In this document: piece after piece, positions 57,001 to 64,000 of the stretch
Layout of the letters: each line of letters starts with the position of its first letter
Position numbering within the stretch: position 1 is the stretch's first letter
DNA from: Metaphire vulgaris
Lineage: Eukaryota; Annelida; Clitellata; Crassiclitellata; Megascolecidae
Assembly: GCA_018105865.1 (NCBI GenBank)
Contig: CM030867.1
Location: 8,964,258 to 9,028,257, forward strand
Direction of reading: 5' to 3'
DNA length: 64,000 nucleotides
Program-made: the position numbers and the translations under genes
The notes under the pieces: generated by a model
Databases searched by the model: none
The model's input: the letters and a program-made list of their open reading frames with translations, nothing else
What the model was told of the DNA's origin: nothing

Positions 57001-59109
57001 AAACAGAGCAACATAAATTCATGAAAATATTGAATAATTTTGCAAATAATATGCCACACTACAAACTAATCAGCCGCGGTAATGCAGCCCTTTGAACAAC
57101 AAGAAGGCACAAACTGAAAGTGAATGCACTCCAAACATTGTACAACATAATAGCATAATAGACACCAATAATTTTGCCAAACATTTGCCAATATCTTAAC
57201 GTTACTTGAACACTTACATCCCTTTGATGATTTCATTATCAGCAATTTCAAATAAACAACCTTTGCATTAATGCCATTGACTTAACTCTTCAGCACATTC
57301 TTTCAGCTTTGTTTGATGACTGCTTTACTGCTGTGAAACGTGTAATTGACTATGCTAGGTCCTGTGGAATTGACCCTAAGCGTATTGCCGGTGGAGAGGC
57401 AAGTGCTGAGGAGGGGGAAGGGGGTAATTCAGAGTGAAGAGAGCTGCATGGCTGGAAAGGCTGTTTATTTGTGGTAGTAATCTCCCAAACACTTCCAATT
57501 ATGGTTAGAAAATGGATTTTTATTATTCTGATTCTTAACGGCACACATTAAGATCATATTGATTAAATCCATGTTCACATACAAATACATATGACGTGAC
57601 TAGGGTGACATCTCCTGAACTGTTCACTAGGAACCTTAAAACATATTTATTTAACATCTCCTATTAGGGACACTTGTAAAGCGCTCTTGACTTTAGCCTT
57701 CGCTATGCGTATTGCGCTATATGAAATTGTCAGAATTAATTAATTAATTAATTAATAATGCTTAAACTCATAATATTCATATCAGTGAGTAATTATCTAG
57801 AATAAAAAAACATATTGCTTCGTTTCCAGACATAAAACCTAAATTTGAAGCAAATTGTAAGTGAAATTTCAAGATAGCCTACATCTGTTCGGAGACGTTT
57901 GATATTTTCACCACCTTTGCCGATGATGGCGCCAGCCACCTACACAGCAAGCAATCACCGTCAGACTGGTTCCATGTCATCAAAACCACCTGCTATTTAC
58001 CTTAATTAACTCTCAAATCAACGTTCACAATATTGGGCACAAAGTCTTCAATTTAAAATTGCACCTGAACCCCAAACATTATTCACCCTTCATAACTCTC
58101 AATTTGGAAATATGAATAAGTGAAAAATAAAGTTAAATACCACATTCTGAATTTGTCAGTAACAGAAAGCTGGTTCAGCACACCTTACTAGGAAGGAGGA
58201 GACGCATTTCGATGCTTAGTCCGCCTCTTGATCTTTTGCTTGGTCTGCCATCATCATCATCACTCATCTCGTGGTCATCGAAGGCTCTTTTAGAACCTGC
58301 TTCGTTCAAACAAAACAGACGAAATGCAAAACAACCAAGAATAAACATGACATGCCAACTACGGAACATGTTTCTTTCGAGTGTTTCAAATAATCACTTG
58401 CTTTCTCGTGTTGTAAAAGACAAGGAAGATTTAATCTGTTTAAAATTCAAACAGCTAGCCAGATATTGCCTGACACAGCTGTACAATGTTCAGTCATGCA
58501 CTCCATGTTGAAAGTCAAATGAATTCATCGATGAAAAGACGTTACCATCACAGGTTAGCATGTTTCTCCATAGTAGACCTGTAACTGACATGCTATATCA
58601 ATGCAAACAATTGAACAAACCTTGTAGCAGTCACTTGACAGCGCTAATAAATCTGTTGGCAAGTCATGTTGTTAACCCTGAACCGTGTATTTAACTGTAA
58701 CTCCATGTAAAATGGACGGATATATCCGGGATCCCCAGTTAAGGGGTTAAGCTCACAAGTGTCATCACATAACACACTTCTAAAATCATGCTCTCCATGA
58801 ATGTTCAGATGCATAAAATTTGAGGTGCTATAACGACACCTTTCAAAAAAATGTCAACTAAAACGTTGGGAGGTATTGTGACCATGAAAAATCATGATAA
58901 TCAAGACAAGTGAAGCTATGACTCGCTTTGGACACAGAATGAAAAAATTTCATCTAATCGGCTAAGGCAAGAGATGAATGATTCTTCTCAAAATGATGCA
59001 AACTCCGATTTACAAAATTAAGTAAAACCTTATTCCAAACACAATCGCATAAATACAGTATCCTAGTTAAAAAACTGAAGAACTCACCAGCTTCACGCCT
59101 TTCACTCAT
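47096..59109 (-). CDS. HNRNPK: Heterogeneous nuclear ribonucleoprotein K
   Basis: Poly(C)-binding RNA/DNA-binding protein of nucleus and cytoplasm. Thirteen coding exons (minus): 59109-59088, 58296-58184, 57939-57883, 56849-56806, 56164-56092, 55218-55108, 54443-54315, 53754-53627, 50630-50556, 50329-50269, 49537-49481, 48999-48830, 47117-47096. All phases agree; 353 residues (human about 464). The N-terminus has an acidic/basic stretch ([16 protein letters not shown]). KH1 has [18 protein letters not shown] and [16 protein letters not shown]2 has [20 protein letters not shown] and [13 protein letters not shown]3 has [20 protein letters not shown] and [19 protein letters not shown]. All three GxxG loops are intact. 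The KH2-KH3 linker has [14 protein letters not shown] and [14 protein letters not shown] but is much shorter than in vertebrates. The terminal exon (VKRHAE) is the least certain; the first and last coding exons are only 22 nt. Confidence 0.93.
47211..47760. mobile_element. pogo/Tigger-like MITE pair in hnRNP K 3' region
   Basis: TA|CAGTAGAACTTTGTTATAACG at the left, TATAATGAAGTTCTAATT near 47525-47540, then a second related unit (47596-47759) ending GAAGTTCTACTG|TA. An insertion with CCTAGTGTT / AACACTAGG ends (about 47270-47453) splits the first. All lie within the last hnRNP K intron. Confidence 0.5.
47762..47838. mobile_element. 77-bp Tc1/mariner-like MITE, copy 2
   Basis: CAGGGTGGCGCAAAAAAACC to CACCCTG, TA on both sides, same length as 2631-2707 with few differences. 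Adjacent to the pogo-like MITE pair. Confidence 0.75.
48425..48515 (+). repeat. LINE/SINE tail with (TTGA)n
   Basis: CACCATCGGCTGACATCTC, then TGGTGCCATAGAAG and TTGATTGATTGATTGATTG; same family as 8945-9115. Confidence 0.6.
49018..49310. mobile_element. ATATAGTA-type foldback split by a hAT-like MITE
   Basis: Outer foldback: GGGGCTCATCCATATAGTAT at the left and TACTATATGGATGTACCC at the right, like 22164-22278. It is interrupted at 49140-49288 by CAGTGTTTGAGTTGCCGG ... ATCTGCAACACTG; flanks CATACTAT and TGTACTAT match at 6 of 8. Confidence 0.65.
49963..50137. mobile_element. hAT-like MITE, CAGTGTTTATTCTAG type
   Basis: Starts CAGTGTTTATTCTAGCC and ends GGCCTAGAAACACTG; flanks TCTCCAAG and TCTCCAAA match at 7 of 8. 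In an hnRNP K intron; sister of 55362-55539. Confidence 0.75.
50364..50439. mobile_element. TTAA-flanked MITE, type 2-like
   Basis: TTAACCCTTTAGACAC at the left and AAAAAAGGGTTAA at the right, 76 bp, core diverged. Confidence 0.45.
51019..51073. repeat. (ATT)n microsatellite
   Basis: Pure ATT triplets in hnRNP K intron 8, about 100 bp upstream of the non-LTR fragment. Confidence 0.95.
51170..51976 (+). pseudogene. CR1/L2-like non-LTR retrotransposon RT C-terminal fragment
   Basis: A 268-residue frame on the plus strand, antisense to hnRNP K and inside its intron 8. It matches the C-terminal region of CR1/L2/jockey-type polyproteins: [51 protein letters not shown] and [15 protein letters not shown] (the palm-to-thumb region), and near the end [20 protein letters not shown]. 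The catalytic YADD region and the endonuclease are absent, so it is 5'-truncated. The middle part (about residues 160-225) looks shifted out of the usual frame. Not a functional gene. Confidence 0.8.
52194..53238. mobile_element. Type 1 TTAA MITE split by the 961-bp element
   Basis: Left part 52194-52217 (TTAACCCCTTAACCGTG start), right part 53179-53238 (TTAACTGTAACTCAATG to CCAGTTAAGGGGTTAA). Joined, they make the usual 80-bp unit once one TTAA is counted as duplicated. Confidence 0.8.
52218..53178. mobile_element. 961-bp TTAA-flanked element, piggyBac-like derivative
   Basis: Flanked by TTAA at 52214-52217 and 53179-53182, inside a type 1 MITE. Ends CTCTTCAGCGCG and CGCCAAAGAG form a short imperfect inverted repeat. 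Near the left end (about 52447-52584) a plus frame reads [30 protein letters not shown] and then stops; it is reminiscent of the acidic N-terminus of piggyBac-type transposases. No DDD catalytic domain is present, so it is probably an internally deleted copy. Confidence 0.6.
53314..53600 (+). mobile_element. tRNA-derived SINE (family A), plus
   Basis: Box B-like AGGTTCAATTCCCGCAGG, then body GGTGGTAAACTGAGGAGC and CTTTACCTTTA tail. Full-length partner of 17261-17553, inserted 25 nt upstream (on the minus strand downstream) of hnRNP K exon 8. Confidence 0.75.
54851..55018. repeat. 21-bp minisatellite, 8 copies, in hnRNP K intron 6
   Basis: Eight units of 21 bp, consensus AAGTATAANGCATCTATGGTC, with scattered substitutions and no length change. 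On the plus strand it reads as heptapeptides (KYNASMV-like) within a 113-residue frame, but there is no sign of a gene. The array starts about 90 nt inside the donor of the KH2 exon. Confidence 0.9.
55362..55539. mobile_element. hAT-like MITE, CAGTGTTTATTCTAG type
   Basis: Starts CAGTGTTTATTCTAGCCACC and ends GGCCTAGAATAAACACTG. The duplication GTCTACAGA is present on both sides (9 bases, 8 plus a chance match). Confidence 0.8.
55560..55885 (-). mobile_element. SINE family B, minus, interrupted by a foldback MITE
   Basis: The minus strand carries the family B body (GGCAAGTTGTTTCACC) at the left and its tRNA-like head at the right. Between them, 55694-55792 is a foldback starting GGGATCATCCATATAGTA and ending AAATGGATGGACCC, like 22164-22278. 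Confidence 0.6.
58672..58750. mobile_element. TTAA-flanked MITE, type 1
   Basis: TTAACCCTGAACCGTG left, CCAGTTAAGGGGTTAA right, core ACTCCATGTAAAATGGACGG. In hnRNP K intron 1. Confidence 0.75.
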
Positions 59110-59673
59110 GATGAAATTCCCTTTATAGCCAATAACACTCTACAAAAAAGAAATTTTCAGATTTTAAACATGTTCCAGAAATAAATTAAAAATAAAATCT
59201 CCTTAAACTGCTTCAGAAATAAAAACCAAAAATTAGTAGGATGGTATAAACAAATTGAAGAATGCAAACATTCATAGAATTGGCAAAAAATGAAGGCTTC
59301 ACAACTTTCTCAAAATCACGACTCCAGTCATCTGATACAAATCTTTGTGTGAAAAATCAGCCTAGATATGTTAAAGTGACCCACCATCAAATAAAATACA
59401 CAGTACAAAGTCAATCTATATGACATACTCAACGGCACTTATGTGAAGGCCATCATGACATCTTTCAGGAAAATATTTTGAACAATTAAAATATTAAATT
59501 ATCCAGAATGATCTGATCTATATTTAATTATCAGTTTATTATTTTCCATTTCAACTGCTTTGATCTTCTGCAAAATGACAAGGTCAATAACAGGGTTGCA
59601 TTTAATTATAAAGGCATCATACAAACACTGTCTCATCCAATCAAACAAATCACCATTTTAAGACATAACAGTA

Positions 59674-59676
<3 letters not shown>

Positions 59677-59726
<50 letters not shown>

Positions 59727-59793
59727 GAAGAAAAAGAAGAAGAAGAAGAAGAAGAAGAAGAAGAAGAAGAAGAAGAAGAAGAAGAAGAAGAAG
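59677..59793. repeat. Compound AAT/AAG microsatellite
   Basis: About 50 bp of AAT triplets followed by about 65 bp of AAG triplets. It yields poly-Leu/poly-Phe frames that are not genes. Confidence 0.95.
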
Positions 59794-59929
59794 GTGGTCC
59801 AATAGCACCAGTTGTAATAATAATAAGTAAGCACTTCTACAGCACCATTTCTAATACTCACAGGTAACAATCAATGGTACTTCAAATACATCTACAAAAG
59901 ACCAGGTCATTCAAGAGATCAGTCAGTGG

Positions 59930-60480
59930 GAAACAGCAAGACAGACTATGAAGGAAATGCTAATTGGAAGAGATGTGTTTTAAGCCTAGATCTGAAAATA
60001 CTCAGTTTATTGGAAGATCTGACAACCAGAGGGAGAGCGTTCCAGATTTTTGGCCCAGAAATTGAAAAAGTTCTCTGTCACCAATTTCAGTGTTTGTTCT
60101 AGGTACATTTCAATGAAAATCAGCAAATCTTGTTGAATGACAATGTTTTGATGGTTTAACATAGACGCTCAAATACTGTGGGGACCAGCTTTGAATACAA
60201 TTTTCTGGTCTACCGGTAGCCAGTGTAACTTTTGAAGAACAGGTTTAATAAGTATAATCATGCTAACGAGTTTTTGCAATGGCCCGGATAATAGAATTAT
60301 GAATCCCTTGAAGCTTTTGCGTATTAGATTTGACCATACCATTGTAAAGGGTATTGCAATAATCAAGTATCCTGCTGACAAGGGCATTGGCTAGAGGAAT
60401 CAGAGCAGGTTTAATATAAGCGCCTAGGAATAAGCAGTTACAACGGTACCTGCCTTCGAAAGCGCTATAGAAATTCATGA
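59930..60480 (-). pseudogene. Non-LTR retrotransposon C-terminal fragment
   Basis: Minus-strand pieces: LVSRILDYCNTLYNGM and LQGIHNSIIRAIAKTR; then LQKLHWLPVDQKIVFK; then SGPKIWNALPLVVRSS with SIFRSRLKTHLF. This is the usual order at the C-terminus of CR1/L2-like elements. Frames are broken. The adjoining AGCGCTATAGAAATTCATGAG (60460-60481) also occurs at 19900 and 21225. Confidence 0.7.
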
Positions 60481-61127
60481 GATTTTACTTGCCTAATGCA
60501 AAAGAATCAATCATTTGAGAGCAGATTTGGAAGTGAATTTTAAGGCTAATTAACAGAGGAAAGAGATGCACAAAGAAAGTGCGAAAAACACTGCAAGAGC
60601 AAAAAATTGAAAAAAATTAGATTAAGCTCGAATTTTAAAGGAAAAATTTGGTTTTAAACGTTTTTTGAGATATTTACGTTTTTAAAAAGAATTTCCTGTG
60701 ATTCTTCGAGTTCTTTCTTGTCCACATCCATAGACGACAGATTACACAAGACTAAGTAAGTAAGTAAGCAGTCTATGGATATTAATATAACGCTTTAGGT
60801 TTAGGCACGCCTATTCTTATATGCTTAGAAGTAAGTCGTTCTTGAAGACATTAGTGTAATAAATCGCAACACACCATTATGAAATTTTGAGAATTTAAAA
60901 GACAATCTGCATCCCTTATGAAATGATATCAATGCAGCCTCACAAATTATAAACTCACACTCACACGGAAGTGCACTATTACCATCTGACAACGAATATA
61001 CTCACACGATTAATTTTTTAGATCAACGTGGGCGAGAAAGAGGATGCGAAAGAGGTTTTCACATTGGTTTTCACACAGACTAATTTAACCTGCTAAACCA
61101 CTTAAGTAATCAATCACGTTGTTGTTA

Positions 61128-61450
61128 TTGTAAGAGAAAGGAGAAGAGGAGGATGAAGATAAATAAGAGGAGGAAACAGAGAATAAGAGAGATCAGATGA
61201 ATGAGCTGTATTCAAAGAACATAGGGAAGAGGAATATTTGGGAGAGAAAGAGTAGGAATAACATTTGGAAACGAAAGAGGCGAATGAAACAGAGAATAAA
61301 CGCAGGATAAAGAGCAGAAACTAATGAGGATTAGAGAGGATGAATATTTAAAAGAGAGAATGGAGGAGGAGGGAACACAGAAGAAGAAAGAGCAGGAGGC
61401 TAGGAGCTTAGTAGGATCTGGAGGAAGTATATTGAGAAGGAAGAGGGGGA
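61128..61450 (+). repeat. Polypurine (GA-rich) tract upstream of FAM174
   Basis: About 320 bp, nearly all A and G on the plus strand (AGAAAGGAGAAGAGGAGGA and similar), without a fixed unit. It ends about 120 bp before the FAM174 start codon. Confidence 0.75.
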
Positions 61451-61573
61451 CGACGACGAAGTCGCCGAGTGTGACCCACCCTCTGATGCTGTACAAATGG
61501 CGGACGAAATTAAAGGAAGTAATTGACGTTTACTGCGATTAACGCATTTCTTCGCTCTGGCATTATCATAATT

Positions 61574-62314
61574 ATGTTGCTCAAGATGATAACAACGACG
61601 ACTACGACCGTTATCACGATCTTCTTGTCGGCCGTGCTTCGGATAGCGCTTTCCGACGACGAGGGCAGCACCCCGTTGGCTCCGGCGACCGAGCGGTCGT
61701 CGACTGTCACCCTTGTGGACGACAACGACGAGACGACGACCTTCACCGGTCCGGATGCGACCGATGACGGCGGGAAAGAAGAGGAGCGGCCGGGCACGAT
61801 CGGCGGCCACGTATTCGACTCTGGAACGCTGCTGCGAACCTCCTACGTGTTCATCGGAGTCGCTCTGATCGTCGTCGCTTATTTCGTCGTTCGATCGCTA
61901 CGGTCGGTTTTATCTTCATTTAGCCAAATAAAATATAAAATTCACGTTTGCTCTGGTTTTGTGTGGGGAACCTAGCCTAAACCCCACAAAATGTCTTACA
62001 CGCCCAAAAAAAATTTACGCAAGACCTCTGCATTTGGTGGTGTCACGATGACCAGTTTAGGCTTAAATAGCAGGTCCTGGCTCCCTTATGATTAGGCTTT
62101 TGATTATGCTCTTGGAATTTGTCGTGACAATTTGTAAGTTAGTTTTATAAGTGCAAGTTGTCTGTGTTGCAGTCTTCGATGTCGTAAAAACAGAAAAATG
62201 AAATACGGCATTCTCGCAACAAATGACGACGCGTTTGAGATGAGACACTTGGAAGAAGATGATGAAGAAGATGCAACAGTTTTTGACAAAACGCTGTCGC
62301 ATTCTCGTAGATGA
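61574..62314 (+). CDS. FAM174: FAM174-type single-pass membrane protein
   Basis: Two exons, 61574-61902 and 62173-62314, joining within an Arg codon (SLR|LRC) to give 156 residues, a typical FAM174 size. The start is the ATG at 61574, giving a signal peptide (MLLKMITTTTTTVITIFLSA). Next comes an acidic Ser/Thr-rich luminal region, a transmembrane segment (YVFIGVALIVVAYFVV, about 91-106) and a basic stop-transfer. The cytosolic tail is KMKYGILATNDDAFEMRHLE with DDEEDATVFD, matching the KYGLL...DDxxEM...DEExxFD pattern of FAM174A/B. FAM174 proteins are poorly understood and have been linked to Golgi and plasma-membrane organisation. A polyadenylation signal AATAAA lies at 62577-62582. Divergent from hnRNP K. 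Confidence 0.9.
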
Positions 62315-62576
62315 TTAGACATTGCAGAGCATTTGAAAGATCTTCGAAATGATGTTCCATGATGTGTTGAAATGTTTTGTAAATACGTAAAGTAAAGGAA
62401 AACCCTCATTTTTGCTTAACTCCTGAACCTGCATTTAAGATGTTAAAATCTGTATTTGTCCAAATGCTGATTTGTGCTTACTTACTTACATGCATGTATG
62501 ACATAAAGCTGTAAAACTATGATGGTTTGACACCTTTTAAGTGATTTTATAAAGTTGTAACAGGAAAGAAAATTCT

Positions 62577-62582
62577 AATAAA
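62577..62582 (+). terminator. Polyadenylation signal of FAM174
   Basis: AATAAA 263 bp after the stop codon, the first canonical hexamer downstream apart from AT-rich sequence. It is inferred from position and motif. Confidence 0.5.
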
Positions 62583-62625
62583 AAAGTATTGCATGCTTGA
62601 CACATTTGTTCATGAAAGCTATGCA

Positions 62626-62896
62626 CAGTGGTGTAACTAGGGGGGTGGGGGCACTTTGTTGACAGCCCCGGGGGGGCCCCCGAAGAGGGGTCGAAGCTAG
62701 GGTTAGGTTAGGGTTAACCCTAACTTAAAGTTAACCCTAACCCTAAAATGAGAAATGATGTGGTGAGGACCTTTTTTTTTTCTCGTCAGGGTTAAAAGGT
62801 GGAGACAATAACTTTTTTTTTGCTCGTCAGTTTGAAACTATGGGGCCCCTATGTCAAAGATGCCCCCGGGCCCCCAAAAGTCACGCTACGCCACTG
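62626..62896. mobile_element. hAT-like MITE with internal telomere-like repeats
   Basis: Starts CAGTGGTGTAACTAGGGG and ends CGCTACGCCACTG, with perfect 8-bp duplications GCTATGCA at 62618-62625 and 62897-62904. The interior (62697-62745) holds GTTAGGGTTAACCCTAAC and TTAACCCTAACCCTAA, an inverted TTAGGG-like tract. TTTTTTTGCTCGTCAG motifs are shared with 35446-35750. Confidence 0.85.
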
Positions 62897-64000
62897 GCTA
62901 TGCATATGCAAAGCTGGAAAGCTAACTCAGTTTTTGTGATTTTTATTAGAGCATTTTGAAATTCTATAAATTTCTGATTATATTTTAAATTTTGTGTTGT
63001 TGAATTTGGTTTCGTACAATTTTGTAATTAATCTAATAGAAGAAATTGGCTCCGTAGGGCTGCAGGTCCTTTATGCAGTGTGTCATTTTTGGGGCATTCG
63101 TTTTGCAAGCACTTACAATTGTGTAATTGAGAGAATTTTGTTTTTACTGGTTCTTTTGTTGTGCAGTTCACATTATGTGTTAATTTGCTGATTTTCCACA
63201 TGAATTGGCAATTTTATTGGAGCTAAGTGTAATTTTTATGGCTGTTTAGCTTTCTAAAATAATAACATGAATTTCAGTATGAAAGTCTTCAATGACATAG
63301 CCAGGATTCCAGAATGGGGGGGGTGGACATGGCACATTGGCATTTTTGGCTTTGAAATCTGGTGCGTTCTCCTCGGTGTGATACTATGATACTGCCTCTA
63401 CCCCCTCCTCCAACTACTCGCTGGTTTTGGGTGAATCTTGTGACTGGCCCCAGCCTGAATAGTGGAGCCCGGGGCTTACGTAGCTATGCCTATGAAGGTC
63501 TTTGCAATTTTTTCCATTCATTCATTCATTCACTCATAAGTCAATTTCCAGGGTGCTGTTAGAGTCAGATGTGCCTCGGCTGCTTAATGAAACAGACGTT
63601 TTTAAGTGAGTAAGAAAAATAGGGGGAGGGGGATTTTCCCCCCACTGCCCAACTGCACCCCCCCTACTGCTACATCCTTTCACCACTACATCCCCTTCAC
63701 TGCTACATTTCCCCAATAACTACATCCTCCCCAACTCTTTTTCCCACCCAAATATCCCCCCACTGCTCCAGTCACAAATCGCACCCTGGGGACACTGATT
63801 CATCCCGCAGCAATGGTGGGAGGATTTTCCAGTGTACAGGGGCCTACAGGGCCAAGTGCATCAAACGATGGATCCCCCATCTTGGATCGAGTGCACAGGC
63901 CCAGAGGACACAGGTCGAGTCCAATTGCTGGTTGATAGGTCTATAAGCACCTACAGATTTATCCATGCTGCTTCAGTGATGGCTTTTTAGCATTTAACAG

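Larger units (their letters stand above)
59110..61573. other. Divergent spacer, hnRNP K / FAM174
   Basis: hnRNP K 5' sequences at the left, though its promoter is not evident near 59110 and may lie further right. Contents: a compound (AAT)n/(AAG)n repeat (59677-59793), a minus-strand non-LTR fragment (59930-60480), and a polypurine tract (61128-61450) before the FAM174 start. CpG content rises from about 61440 and is probably the FAM174 promoter. Confidence 0.6.
62315..64000. other. FAM174 3' UTR and right-edge intergenic sequence
   Basis: 3' UTR to about 62600, then a hAT-like MITE (62626-62896). No coding exon is seen beyond. 63520-63540 holds (ATTC)n, and 63630-63790 a C-rich minisatellite with ACTGCTACATCC units ending CACAAATCGCACCCTG, related to 13089-13258. 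Confidence 0.6.

Overview
This is a eukaryotic (metazoan) nuclear window. Genes are split into many short exons with GT-AG introns. The space between exons is filled with microsatellites, tRNA-derived SINEs, non-LTR retrotransposon scraps and many short inverted-repeat transposons. Gene content (an RBM4/RBM14-type protein, a MACROD-type macrodomain hydrolase, LPGAT1, hnRNP K, FAM174), AT-rich non-coding DNA and short TTAGGG-type telomere-like tracts point to an invertebrate animal, plausibly a deuterostome such as an echinoderm or hemichordate. The lineage guess is low-confidence inference.

Layout. (1) About 0.8-8.3 kb, minus: an RNA-binding protein with two RRMs; its C-terminal end may lie beyond the left edge. 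(2) 11.5-20.1 kb, minus: a MACROD-type ADP-ribosyl hydrolase in 11 exons, with two one-base irregularities and a duplicated acidic tail. (3) 22.6-26.5 kb, plus: LPGAT1, divergent from MACROD across a 2.5 kb spacer. (4) 32.0-33.2 kb, minus: an unrecognised disordered protein with SILK and RVxF-like PP1-docking motifs. (5) 36.7-42.1 kb, minus: a large secreted or luminal protein joining a CBM4/9-like module, a GT49 (LARGE/B4GAT1-type) glycosyltransferase domain and a second, different glycosyltransferase domain. It is the least ordinary gene here. (6) 47.1-59.1 kb, minus: a complete hnRNP K gene, 13 coding exons and three KH domains. (7) 61.6-62.3 kb, plus: a two-exon FAM174-type membrane protein, divergent from hnRNP K.

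Mobile DNA. At least two 77-bp Tc1/mariner-like foldbacks are flanked by TA. About fourteen 76-81-bp foldbacks begin and end at TTAA (piggyBac-like), one of them split by a 961-bp TTAA-flanked element. A large group of elements with CAGTG...CACTG ends has 8-bp target duplications (hAT-like), several nested in one another. The genes do not form an operon-like or pathway cluster; the order looks like ordinary animal gene neighbourhoods. The coding models were built by joining exons by hand from reading frame, splice consensus and remembered family features. No alignment or database search was run.
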